In this document: in pieces, positions 46,601-58,940 of the stretch | How the letters are laid out: each line of letters opens with the position of its first letter | How positions within the stretch are numbered: position 1 is the stretch's first letter | From: Litoditis marina | Taxonomy: Eukaryota > Nematoda > Chromadorea > Rhabditida > Rhabditidae | DNA length: 64,000 nucleotides | Reading direction: 5' to 3' | Assembly: GCA_964036275.1 (NCBI GenBank) | Contig: OZ038439.1 | Coordinates: 6,712,169 to 6,776,168, forward strand | Notes under the pieces: model-generated | What the model was told of the DNA's origin: nothing | Seen by the model: the letters and a program-made list of their open reading frames with translations, nothing else | Databases searched by the model: none | Translations under genes and position numbers: made by a program

Positions 46601-49600
46601 TCAAAACTAGACAAATTCTCTCGTTTCTGGCGAAAAAGTAATCCGTTTTTCTGACTATTCGGACAACTAAAGGGGGGGGGGGCGATACTTCAATTTTCCC
46701 CACTTTTCGATTCGAATACCTAAAACCCCATAGTTCCAGGTTTCAGGTCAAAAAGAATTTTTTTTATCTGATTTCAATTATTTATTATTTGATGTATAAA
46801 TGTGTGCTTGTAGGGAATCGATTATAATTGGAGAAACGGACTTCACCTCCGGAGATGTTCGAGATCTGATCAAGGCGGTTGGGGCAGAGTTCCGCGGCGA
46901 CAAGTACGTTTTCCACTTTAATTTGTATTTCATTCAATTTTAAAACTGTTTTTGTTTTTTGGGAGCTTACATACCATTACGCTTTCTTGCTCTGTACTGT
47001 ACATATGTAAAAATCACCCCATTCTCGATACTGAATGATGCTCACTTTTGCCAGATTTTGATCGACGCATGGTCATTTTTGGGACCACGGACCACATACG
47101 TCCGAGATACTATGAATGTTGACCAAAATGCGGCAGTTTTAGTTACACATACTCACTTTTTGATGTGGCTCATGCTCACTTTTCTTAACCTGATGTGAAG
47201 GTATTTTACGTATGGCCCTGTCATTGTTCCAAATTCTGGCTATGAGAGCCAAAGGTGAGAAAATATAGGTGCGGGGTTCGAAGTTTGAATCCCCACTGTT
47301 TTCATAGAATGAACAACCCCGAGCGTGCGCGATTAATTTGTAGATCACGAAATCGAATATCAATAAAGAGTCCCTATTAAGACCTTTTCTATAAAAGTTC
47401 ATAAATTGTTATTACGACACTTGGCAGGATCATCTAGAGCCAAAAGTTAGAGGTTCACCCTGTGTTTGAGAATTTTTCTTCGAGATGGCAACTTCGTTAC
47501 TTTTTATTCATTTTATTATTAATTTCAGATATCACCTGATCAACCGTAACTGCAATCACTTCACGGCTGTTTTGGCCAAGGTTGGTACTTTTTTCGAACT
47601 CATTCCATTTTTATTTTTTTTTCTACTCCATGATAACATTGTCATGTTGAACAACTAACTTTTTGCCTGCGAAACCAGCGCAGATTTATGCTAAAGTTAT
47701 TGAGTTTTGGTTATTTGAAGAAAGGTTTCCGTTTTCAACATCGTTCAAACTGGCGGTGTGCGAATATTGAGCGTATATGTTTTTGTATTTGAATTTGATT
47801 GATGAGAGAGCAAGTATTGCCAAATATTATACGCATACACCAGCAAGGTTGTCCGAATAGTCAGAAAAATTCGAAAAACGGACTACTTTTCAGCCGAAAA
47901 CATGAAAATCGGTCTACCTTTGAGGAAAAATTCTAAATTTTCACGTGTTCTCATCTGAAAACGGCTTACTTTTTGTCGCTTAGTCAGACCTTACTGGGGT
48001 ATGATTATACGGTTAAACTATTCCACGGAATGGAACCTCATTCCGATCAACATACGTAACATTTCTTATTTTCGTATAAAAAATAGCCACCTCCCACCAA
48101 ATTTGATAGGAAAGGAGCTCCTTCTTCGAATTTTAGGAGTATTTGGACATATTTGTCGAAGTATGAGTTTAATTGTTAACTAATGACCAATAAGATCAAG
48201 TTACTGAGCACATTAACTTAATCGTACCACCTTCCAAAAGTCCTGGTGAGATCATTATGTTTTGTTCAAATAAAATAACCTAATGACCAATAGTTACGTG
48301 TAACGTGTTATTGAAAAGGGCGGGTGGTTCCGTTTCATGGTGTTCCTTATCTTTTGGACCGATGTCACATGTTTGGTTTATGGTCATCTGTTTTTTTTTG
48401 TCGGGGAAAACGGGGAGTATTGATAAATGAATGAACAACTTTATTTCATATAAACGCGAGGGATTTCTACTACGAGTTATTTCTATGAATAAACATTTCC
48501 CATAAGAGCAAAAATTTTTTTATGAGCAACAGTAACACCAAAAAGTGAGCATGGTGCAACGAAAACATTGAATAGTTGTATTTTCGTCACCAATGTCCAA
48601 TGATGCTTTCTCATCTAAATGTAGTTTGTAGTAGCTCCAAAAATTATCATAGGGCGATTGAAAAAAGGCAAAGTAAACAGTCGTTATCCAAATGAGGGAT
48701 ATTTACTGATGGTCATTTTATTCCAGTTTCAACCAAATACTGTAAAGTGAAAATTTTGATTATAAATTAAGTATCTTTTTTTTGTTGCAGACGTTGACGG
48801 GAAAGGAGGTTCCCAATTGGATCAATCGATTGGCGAATATCAGTGGATCGATACCATTTCTGGAAAAGGTTGGTGGTTTCATTGATTTAATTTACCCGAT
48901 TTATTCATTATTTCCGTTAGTTTTTTCGAGAAATTAGATGCATTTTTACTTGTTAGCTCAAGTTTTTCACACGGTTATCTTTATGGGAAAGGAAACGTTT
49001 CAGTTTCATCTCTAAACTTTCGAAAGCGGAGCAAAATATTTGTATCGTTCATATAACCGTTTATCAAACATGTGCCCCAGACTAGGAGGAAAACAAGCTT
49101 GAAATACTTGATACGTCTCTATGATTTTGGATCAAATATAGGCAAATTTTCGGCGACGATTTTTTTGACAAAAAGCGAAGCTGCCTATCAGTGGACAACG
49201 TAACTGAAGTGTAGAGTTCGCTTTCTGGAAAGCGTGCCTGTACCTCCACGGTGTGTATCATTCCATCCAGCTGTGCTTGTAGTTTGATCTCGTTTTTTCT
49301 CGGTCGGAGATGAGATCAAAGATCAAACTACAACAATGACCCCCCTGTATCCCCCCCTTTCAGTGTCTTCCCCAGGAGTGGTTGACCCCCGTTGCCCTCC
49401 AGCAGTCGATCAACCACCCTCCCGCGCGGCCGCTCGCGACGACGCGCGCGTCGCCGCCGCGACGGAAGTCGTCGCTCGACTCGGCGGAAGAAGCCACCGA
49501 AGCTATTGGAAGACGGCTGAACGGTAGGCAAGGTGCGGCATGGCTTCTGTTTTCGGTTTGCTTTTCGGTTGTTTGTTTGTTTTTGGTTGCTTTTAGTGCA

Positions 49601-50276
49601 TAATTTGGGTTGCTTAGCCGCGTGTGGTAAATGTGCGTATTTTCGTTCAATGCATTATTTGGTTTGAATTCATATAATGAATTGAATTCATATAAATATG
49701 AAATTGGGACAGTTTATCGGAGTAGCCAAAGCCGTTGAAAGATTTTGATACAAATTCCGAATTGCTTTCTAACTGCCTGTACGTACGCTTAGCTCTTCTT
49801 CTTTGGCCGTTCCTGTATGTTGAACGCATAAAGTTCATTCTCACCCGACACAGTTTTGCGTTGTTTCACTGGGATTGCATGTTGTAACGAGTTGGTGACG
49901 ATTGAGCTAAAAAAAAACGGTTGAGCCAATTTCTATTTTCTCTTATTAATAAGAGCTGTAAACTGTGGAATAATCTCGATTGATAGTGGAGGTAGCTTAT
50001 ATGAAAATTGCAATCGTTCCTTTTACTGTAGAATAATAGAACGCAGCGCAATATGTTCAAGCTCAATCGTCGTCCCACGCTCAAAAGTATGTGCTCGGTG
50101 TTGCAGACTCTCGCACGACGGTGATTGCGGGTGTTCCGGGAGACAATATGACGTCATCATCCTCTTCTTCGTCCACGTCATCTGAAGACGGAGGAAGGAG
50201 TTCGCCGTCGACGTATCTCAGATTCTGGAACCAGATCAAGAACACCGTCGGGGCCAACGATGGAATCAGGAATTAG
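43683..50276 (+). CDS. PPPDE/DeSI-2-type cysteine isopeptidase (251 aa, eight exons)
   Basis: Exons are 43683-43721, 46026-46098, 46431-46524, 46814-46903, 47529-47580, 48791-48868, 49364-49523 and 50107-50276. Every junction is GT..AG and phase-consistent. The PPPDE domain starts at [13 protein letters not shown] and runs to about residue 150. It has the catalytic His29 in [11 protein letters not shown], the [20 protein letters not shown] block, and the catalytic Cys107 in [28 protein letters not shown] and [12 protein letters not shown] follow, as in vertebrate DESI2. The family removes SUMO or ubiquitin-like modifiers; which one applies here cannot be read from sequence. The tail (from about residue 163) is Arg/Pro/Ser-rich and ends in an acidic Ser-rich stretch and [19 protein letters not shown]. 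The first intron is 2.3 kb. The start is the only ATG in frame with the conserved domain start; an acceptor-like AAATTTTAG lies 49 bases upstream. Confidence 0.9.
43722..46025 (+). other. Intron 1 of the DeSI-like gene, with poly-C/G runs and a GC-rich patch
   Basis: Holds C runs at about 43,877-43,885 and 44,020-44,031 and a run of 12 G at about 44,876-44,887, inside a GC-rich patch (44,780-45,010). Overlapping ORFs in the patch are not supported as genes: the frames carry no recognisable domain and the conserved exon 2 splices past them. Confidence 0.7.
49277..49333. repeat. TGTAGTTTGATC hairpin next to exon 7 of the DeSI-like gene
   Basis: TTGTAGTTTGATCT and GATCAAACTACAA form inverted arms about 30 bases before the exon 7 acceptor (CCCCCCTTTCAG, ending 49363). 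The same hairpin type occurs at 55,546-55,588 in the last gene. Confidence 0.75.
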
Positions 50277-52570
50277 CTGGCAGAGGTGGGGCGTTGTCGT
50301 GGTTCACTGGTTAAAGGGGGTTCATTCTTTTTACGTCGATGTTTTTAGTGAAGAAAAACTGCGTGTCGATTCACTGTGTGCGATACGCATGAAACACATA
50401 GTTTCACGCCGACGTGAGAAGTATGTGTTTGCAGCCTGAAACGGCTGGATGGTGTTCATTGAAAAGGAAGTCTGGATGTTGTGTTTGTACGCCTAGATCA
50501 ACGCTGTCGGTGTAGATTTATGCTACTACAAAAGCTGCTTTGTTTTCAGTGTTCAACCCTCATTAGTTCTTTATGGTTTTCAATACTAACCATATCAAAT
50601 TGAGGTCGCGATTCAATTTACTTAAAAATTAGTTCGGGTTTTGAAAAAATATATTTTTATACACTTCGGATACTGACTGAACCTGTGTTTTTGGTTAAAC
50701 AGGTTTAACAGTAATTTCGCATAACGTTTAGTTGATATTGTCGAAGTTTAGGGTTAAGCCTTAAGGGAACTTGGTTTGAAACATATTTGGCCATCAGCCA
50801 AGAAGTCTCGATAAAGTATGCGTGTTAGTACGCGTATCTCTCTCGCCCCCTCCCTCTCTCTCTGTTCTATTATTACGTGAAGAGTTCCTTCTTCTATTTC
50901 AGACGAGTAATCTGCTAGATGGCCTCTTGTCTCTCTGCCAAGAACACCCGCCCGGCTGCCTATAACAAGTTGTCTCCTTCCAGTTGGCACGAGTCCAAAA
51001 ACGGCTGGAGAGCCCCCCATTTCTCAAGTTTCTTCCCATATATCATCATTGTTTGACTAGTAGGTAGTTTGGGTGGTAGTTTGTTCAAGTAAAACGTGAA
51101 CAATCACGTGAATTTCCAGTTTTCGGTCAGTAAACCACCCGCTACTTGCTGGTAACCCTTTATTTTTTCTCTATTTTGCATGTTTCTGACCCTCTATTTG
51201 TTAGTTTCTCTATTGTATAGCCGTATATGTTATTATGTGTCGATTTGGGTAAAAGTGGGACATATTCAATTAACTTACAAGGTAATTTACTGGCCGACTT
51301 GATTAAAACCGCGGTTTCGTGAGAAAAAACGCGCTCGTAGTGTGGGATTTTCCTCGAATCCTTTGTTCATGTGTTTGCCATTTTGATATGGCTTTGTGCA
51401 TTTTTGAATGTTTGAGTTTGGGTAGTTGTTTTGTTAGTAAGAGAGAAATTTTGGGGTGATTATAGCTAACCTATTTCCTAGTGGTTGGTTTTGTTATCAT
51501 TCTCGGGAAAACTGTTTTTTTTTTGTGATGTCTTAGAAAGCGGTTAGTTTTGATAAAAACTTGGCATTTTTTAATCAGCCTGATCTAATTAAACATGAAT
51601 AATGGTTGTAGGTCAAATAAGTTTAGTTGAATGTGTCGCACTTGTTTGATTTGCCGTCAATATTGCTCCATTCTCTGAAAATCATTGCCTTTTTTCCACT
51701 CAGAAGAAGTTATCATTGCAGCAGTCCATGTCCTCTCCTGAACATGCATTTCAAACCACTTTTGAATGTCTTGTCTTTGGCGCCAATTTCTTTTCGAAGA
51801 AGAAAAGCTAGCCGTATTTGTGTGTTGATGCCTGTATATAGTTATCACTGTCATCAGTAGATTCTTTTTGTCTTTCTTCCTCTCATTTTTTTCAACTATT
51901 TTTCTTGGTTTGTTCTACATTGAACTGGGTTTTTCGTTAACCAAATTGTTAACCGCGATGTTAAAACTGATTGAAAATGGTTCGGTTACTTGGTAAGTTG
52001 GTTACCTGTTTGGTTACTGAAAAACCCGGTTCCTTATAGAATTGGCCATTTTCCCTAGCAAGGCTTGGTTCCTCCCGTTAGTGCAGTGTTTTGTAAGTTG
52101 TCCCTGATTCAGGCTAATTTCCCTCCAACATTGTCTTGCCCTCTCGTATCATATTCATACTACGGTATCCTCTTTTTCTTCTGTGTCCTTGGAGTCGCGA
52201 GATTTCCAATGTTTTTATTAGCCTAACTCACTTCTGATATTAAGGCCTTATCTGATTTATATTTTGACTTATATTGTAAATGAATTTTCGAATGATGTCG
52301 TATTTTTTATGAAAAATGAGAGCTTTCCAGGCTTTTTTCAGAAAAACAATTCTGGGTTATTACTTCTTGGAAAAAGAAATGCAGAGCAAAAAGTTCGAGT
52401 TAGTTCTGTATGAAACATTATAGTGGTGATGTAGATGTAGATCTGGAGGTTGGATCATTTTTATCAGATTTCCGACTATTTCATTTCTTTTTTTAAACAA
52501 TAGTTTGCCCAAATTTTTCTTCTTTTATGATACGAAAATTGATGTAACCTCTCATGGTGAATGGCCATGG

Positions 52571-53096
52571 TATAGTCGGTTCCATTCCAACTGAGATTAA
52601 TACAGTATACTTTGCTTCTCAATGAATTTGCTCTAATCAACATTCAACTACGCTTCAAATATCTTGGAGCACTTTTTGTTAGAGAAACTTGGAATCAAAT
52701 GTGATGCTATCCTTTCCCATGACATTTGCGTAATTAAAATGGACTTTCCCGTAATACAGTATGCATCTCAGTAGTGCAAATGAGTATAATACAGATATTG
52801 CTGATTTTTGTAGCTTTTGAGTATTAGCGTTAGTTTAGTGTTTCATGCTGTACCGTGAAGGCCAAACACACAACGTAGTATCTATAGTTTGTTCCACCCA
52901 CTTATAACCCTCTACAGTAATCTGCTAACACTAACGGGTCCAAGTTTACTATATTAGCGTATTCAGAACGCTTCAAAATGTTCATAGTGTCTGCATGTTT
53001 ACTACTACTAACTCTGAAAATTTGAAATCAAAGTAATGACTTTTGAATAATTGATGGATTACTGTAGGAGTACATCGATTGGTGAAACAGACTATA
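52571..53096. mobile_element. Long diverged family 2 element
   Basis: TATAGTCGGTTCCATTCCAACTGAG at one end and TACTGTAGGAGTACATCG..GACTATA at the other, with an unrelated interior of about 450 bp. Confidence 0.6.
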
Positions 53097-53206
53097 CCGT
53101 AGTTATCACAATACAGTACACCCTCTTCATTTGACCTCGGACTAGGTAGTGTTCTCTCTGTCTTAGTCTTTCACAGAAGCTGGAAGGTAGAGAAAGAGTT
53201 GAAGAG

Positions 53207-53773
53207 TATAGTATTTTCCACTTCTACTAGAGTGGTTAATCAATTCCGAAAATCAATTCAATTCAATTCCAATTCGAACCAATTCTCGAAGAATCAATTC
53301 CAATTTCAACTCTTTAGGCATTTTTTCTGCAAAAAAGTTCGTAATGTTGCTTCTTACAACAAATACATTTGAACAAGATAGAACAAAACAAGAAACTGTC
53401 ATTTTCAACACGTTTAAAATTTCAATTCTGAATCAATTCCGGACCAATTCCAATTCTTTTAACCAATTCTCAAGAAAAACCAATTCAATTCAAATCCATT
53501 TTTTTTTCTGGCTGTCAAAAACCAATTCAATTCAATTCCTTAACTACCCTAACTTCTACTGAGACTTCTACAGTATTAACACAAAACTTTCAATCCGTTT
53601 AATTCACGTAATTGTTTGGAAAAAAGTATAATCAATCTGGCATTCGATTCCTAACCACTTCTACGAATAGGTTCTCAGAGTACATCAAAAAGATTGAACT
53701 TCGCAGTAGAAAACCGTCATGGAAAAGTTCGAATGGGTACTGTAGGAGTCTCAGTAAGAGTGGAAAGGACTAT
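53207..53773. mobile_element. Family 2 MITE interrupted by the GAATTG transposon
   Basis: The left end (TATAGTATTTTCCACTTCTACT) and the rest (CTTCTACTGAGACTTCTACA to AGTGGAAAGGACTATA) are separated by the insertion at 53229-53551. Confidence 0.8.
53229..53551. mobile_element. Second GAATTG transposon, inverted, with 9-bp target duplication
   Basis: Ends are AGAGTGGTTAATC and TTAACTACCCTA, flanked by ACTTCTACT at 53220-53228 and 53552-53560. The body is CAATTCAATTC-rich with a core homologous (reverse complement) to the 33-kb copy. Confidence 0.85.
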
Positions 53774-53879
53774 AAGTGTACAGAAGCATTGTGGTCCGAG
53801 AGCTGACAACTTCGCGCCATAGTTGCAAATAAAGTAGAAGGTTCGCTATAGGATTGTCAATCGGGTCCAAAATTTCACG

Positions 53880-54000
53880 TTTGAAGAATTTTCGGGTTTT
53901 CGAATATTTGGCTAATCTAGTTTTCGAGTTCGAAAAATAAAGTTTCCGAGCCTCAAATTTTTGAATTTCGAGTTTTCGAGTTCCGAGTTTGACTTCAACA
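53880..54000. repeat. TTTTCGAG-rich repeat
   Basis: Same motif family as 31,300-31,545 and the A-block patch. It ends next to GACTTCAACAACCCC, which resembles GACTTCAACCACCCT in A. Confidence 0.7.
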
Positions 54001-54312
54001 ACCCCAATTCGATATTTCCGAAGCAGACCTATAGGATGTGTGCTGGAAGCTCTGAGCTACAGTGTTTGATGTTTGTAGTCGGACGCCTTTGCTTTCCGGG
54101 TAAAACTTGTAATGGTTTTTTGGGTCAAAATTTGTGCAACACCGGATAGGTCGAACAAGATTCGGTCACTGGCTATAGTTGTTGTTTCACGTTCTACAAA
54201 TAGTTATACACAGACAAAAACCACATACACCGTATACATTTCTGTTTACGGGGAATGGTATCATCGATTCATAAAGGCATTGTTGGATATAAACATGCTG
54301 GTGCGATGGAAA

Positions 54313-54314
<2 letters not shown>

Positions 54315-54385
<71 letters not shown>

Positions 54386-54632
54386 CTCTCTCCCTCTCTC
54401 CTCCACGTCTCTGTCTCCCCTCTTTCTCTGTCTCTCTCCCTCTCGCCCGCTCTTTTTAACTCTCTCTCCCCTCCCTTTCTATCTCTTTCTCTCTCTCTTT
54501 CTCTCTCTCCTCTCTCCCTCTCTCCTCCACGTCCCTGTCTCCCCTCTTTCTCTGTCTCTCTCCCTCTCGCCCGCTCTTTTTAACTCTCTCTCCCCTCCCT
54601 GTCTATCTCTTTCTCTCTCTTTCTAACCCCCC
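54315..54632. repeat. CT microsatellite with internal 134-bp tandem duplication
   Basis: A pure (CT)n run is followed by two near-identical segments of 134-bp period (CTCCACG at about 54,402 and 54,536). Both contain CTCGCCCGCTCTTTTTAACT. Confidence 0.92.
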
Positions 54633-54839
54633 CCCCTCGTCTTCCCTCCTAACACGTCTCTCCCATCCCAACCTAATCATAATAGAATGAGTGTCAGTGT
54701 CACCCTTGCCACTATGATTCAACCCAACGACACTCCTGTTTACGTCTTCCCTGTCCGTTGTTTACAGCAATTTGTCGCCTTTAATTGTGGATTACCCTGT
54801 GCTACTTCGGTTGCGTCATTTCAGATAGAAATCAGTCCA

Positions 54840-54856
54840 TCCTGCCTCTTTTGCAG
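54840..54856 (+). promoter_or_regulatory. Candidate spliced-leader acceptor for the last gene
   Basis: CTGCCTCTTTTGCAG ends 28 bases before the ATG at 54,885. Confidence 0.5.
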
Positions 54857-54884
54857 TTCATTTACTCTGCTAATGTGTCTATAA

Positions 54885-57800
54885 ATGGATTTGGCTGATG
54901 TCACCAATGTCACTCTGTTAGAGGTAAGAGAATCAGAGAATCAGAGAAATAGAGAGAGAGGTGAGGAGAGAGAGAGAGAGGTGGGGAGAGGTGAGGAGAG
55001 AGAGGGGGAGAGAAAGAAAGATCGGCTAATGTCACCAATACCACTGCTAGAGGTAGGAGAATCAGAGAATCAGAGAAATAGAGAGCGAGGAGGGGGGGGG
55101 GATAAAGAGAGAGGGGGAAGAGAGAAAGAGGGTGGAGAGAGTGAACAGAGAGAAGAGGAAAGGCGAGATAGAGAGAGAGAGGAAGAGAGAGTCCCTTCAT
55201 CCCCCGACCTAATTTCAGTTGATAAACCGTCCCGACTGGGAGGAAGTATACCGTCTCATTACATCGCCTTCCAATGATTCTTCCAGGTGAGATGCTCCAA
55301 AAACCAAGAAAGATCTCAACATTTTGAAAAAGTTGAAGTTCAAAAGAAAACGTACAACATACAGAGAAAAAGTTATTTTGTTTGGAATGGTTTTATCATG
55401 CAAAAAATAATTTAAGAAAAACGACGTCAAAATCAAAAAGAACAGTACTTTCGAAAATTGAGATGACAAAACGTAGGGGTATAGGAAGACGCAGACCTGT
55501 GCGATTTGGGATATTTCTGCATACGGCATTGAGCCAATCTCCATTGTAGTTTGATCTCGATAGGGATCAAAGTTCAGGGATCAAACTACAGACACAGCAA
55601 AAATAGCAAGATACACCTCAAAGTTTTGCTTTGGGGATTAAAAACCTTATAAAGTAGGTTTTTAGTGAAGGCAACTGCTCGCTGGATAACTCGTCGCTCG
55701 TGGCCTATTTCGCGAATCCGGACTACGACTCATACTCGGTTAGTAAATATACTAAATATTTTATTTATTATAATAATAATGCAAAACTCCTTATTCATCG
55801 ATATCTCAAAAGACATATGTGTAACTTGTTTTGCGAACTTTTTTTAAAGCTTGAGAGTTTAATTTATCAGAAACCGTATGAAACTCCCACTCCTCTGAAA
55901 AACCGTTGCAACTTAAAATACCGGACTCGCCAATTGTGCAATATGAAACACCGGGGTCAGCCAGATGTCGCTTGTACTATTGGAAATTCATAAGGTGATA
56001 CAGACTAAATCGACACCAGTATTTAAGCCTGCATCTTCTCCGGTATTTTAAGTTGCAAGCGTTTTCACAATCCCACTAACGTACTCCCACTAACATAACA
56101 TTGTTTTTCAACCTCAGAAGTATTTCTGTATTTCGTGAAATCGAAATCTAATCCATGGTATTATGAACTACGATTTCTGCTTGATTCATTGTTCTGTCAT
56201 CATTTCGATATTACATAATTCAGATACATTTATTGATTTTCCAAAACAGGACTCTTTAGCTTATCTTGTAGGTTTATGTAAGAGTTGAGAACGAATCCAA
56301 ATTATCAGAAACCGGGTTCAACCAACGTTATTGACTATCATAACATTCATGGAATCAAAAGCGAATCCATGGTAATTTGAACTATGATTCTTTTTTCTAT
56401 GTTGTTTTGTCAACATTTCGATACTTTGATAATTATATGCAAATCCCGTTATGAATTGACGAGTTGCTGTTGCTATGTTCGATTTTCACATAAGGTCTAA
56501 AAACCATTGAAAACAGCCATTTCCGATGGAAGTGGGAAATTTCGATACGAAAAATGACCAGATTTGCCCTTTTATAGTCACACTCGGTTCTGGAACAAAA
56601 AATACCGTCATTACTTCCGCATCATCTTTTCCATAGCACATATATATGTAAATAAATAATTTTAATAAAAAGGAATATTCTCAGGTAGATTTTTTCTCTT
56701 TCTTGACCACGAATTCGATACTTCCCGATTCGCTTCTGAATTGGGTACCTCTTTCAGTGAAAACAGTTGTAACATATTTCACAAAGCCTCTAACATGTTT
56801 CACAAGTCAAATATTGTCTTGCCTTTTTGAATATTATTGTTTTCACAAACTATACAGTTATGATGAATTCGTTTCCAGTTAAAAATCTATGCTTTTCTTC
56901 AATTGTCGGATAATCTGAGAAAAACAGAATGTAACTGATCATTATGAATTGTTTTCCTAGTATTAACTCGTGTTCTAGAATTTTGCTCTAGTTTTTCTCC
57001 GAAAATATTTTTTACAAAGGGACCATACCAATTATCTGGAGAATTGCAGTTTTTATGTACAAAATACAATATATAAAAAACTCTGGCAATCTCGCCATAC
57101 TAATATAAAAACCTTTTGATCAAAAACAACAGAATTTTTTTACGCTATGAGTTATTATGAGTTGATACTAAATAATTTTTCAAAACCGTGGGTTTTTGAT
57201 TATCGTTTTTATTTTTGACCCCATCACATCTGTTTTATTGCATCACACTCGATTGTCCGTTCGAAGCGCTTCTTGCGAATATTAACACGATTTTATGTAA
57301 CAAATTCACTAGTTTTTGAAGAACACGTACATCTTTTTTAATCAATATTTGGTAAGTATCCCGCTTTCAACATTTCCCCCTATCTGCGTTGGAAACAATC
57401 TCTCTCTTCTTCTTCTTTATACAAAAGATGCAAAGTTTTGTGTGAGTAAACGAATTGAAGTGTGCTAAAGTTTCACAATCTACCACTATTCTCCACTTTC
57501 ATATATACATTTTGTCCAGAAGAATTGCGAGCTTGGAATATGGCGTTCAATCGAAAAAAGTAACTTCCGAAAACAAAATAAATTTCCATCAATCGATACC
57601 TATCCTTTGCATGCCTCTTCAAAAGTCGGGCCTTCTCTCGTCGTTCGCAGTGCATTTGATTGCTTTTTCGAGTGTTCTGGACATATCATAAAACACATTT
57701 GTCTACACAATTCTACATGTCCTATGCCGTTCTTTTCTGTTTTAACCCACTTTTCGTGAGAGAAACTTCCAAAATCATAAAACATAGTGGATAAATGTGT

Positions 57801-58895
57801 TTGAAACATTCTAATTGAGTTTTTAATCAAAAACTAACGACGATAAATTATAGTCACTTTTATTTGTACGGGGACCTCTACAGTCTCTGTATCTTGAACA
57901 ACGCAATTTTGGGAAAAATTTCGGAATTTCGTGAAATTCTCCCTGAAACTTCAACATTGAAAAACTGGGTAGAACCTTCTATTTCGTACTGTATAACTCC
58001 ACGTAAAAATTGCAAGAACTATGTTTCTGTTTCGCTGACTCGCTCAAGTCCCTCTAAAATCTAATATTTTAACTGCTGTTTCGTTCTCAAAAACCTTGAA
58101 CTTGTTCCCAAAACTGCTCTTTTACCCTCATAAATATCGTTGAGCGACTCGCAACTATGTGGAGTTTTCGTGGAACATTTCAGTCAAGTGGCGGAACTCG
58201 GTAAAAGCGGCTGATGACGAGAAAATAGTGATTCCCATTGGAAAGGGGAGAGACAAGAGGTGTCTGGGGGAAGGAGACTCTCTCTTTCTCTCTTTCTCTC
58301 TCTCTCACTCTCTTTCTCTCTCTTTCTCTTTCTTTCTCTGTATACCTTTCTCTTTATCAATCTTTCTCCCCATCTCGCTCCCCATGTCTCTCTCTCTCAT
58401 TTCTAATCTCTCTCTCTCTCTTCATCTCTCCACCTCTCTTTTTCTCTATTAGTCTATCTCTCTCCTTTCTCTCTCTCTTTCCCTCTTCTTCTTATCTCTC
58501 TATCTTTAATGTTCATATACCTCTTTGTCTCTCTATCTCTCTCTTTGTCTTGCTCTCCCTTTTCATCTATGTATCTCCTATGTACCCCTCTGTCTGTACT
58601 CTCTCTAGCTCTGCAGAGACAAGGGGTCCCTAGGGGAGGGAGACTCCATTTATGGGAGAATATTAGGGGGCAATTCACAGACTTCTGATGTTCCAGCAAA
58701 AAGGACAACTGTAGTGTTGCAATATTCTTCCTTTCTCTCTCTGTCCCTCCTTCTCTTTCTTTCTTCTCTATCTTCTTTCTTTTCACTTCTCTTGCTCCCA
58801 CCATCCTATTCGTTCTATCTATCTTCACGTTCCTCTTCTTTTATTACTCTGTGTATCACTCTTTCAGTCATTTAATTTGCATTAACATCTCTCTC

Positions 58896-58940
<45 letters not shown>

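Larger units (their letters stand above)
50277..54310. other. Intergenic after the DeSI-like gene; transposons, no gene seen
   Basis: No clear AATAAA follows the DeSI stop within the first kilobase, so a variant polyadenylation signal is likely. The stretch includes the GGTTAACC relative at 51,925-52,050, two family 2 elements, and the second GAATTG transposon. Confidence 0.5.

Noticed and set aside
54255..54626. ORFs of 115-123 codons at the CT tract, and the similar one at 58,238-58,633
   Set aside because: Translations of (CT)n microsatellites.
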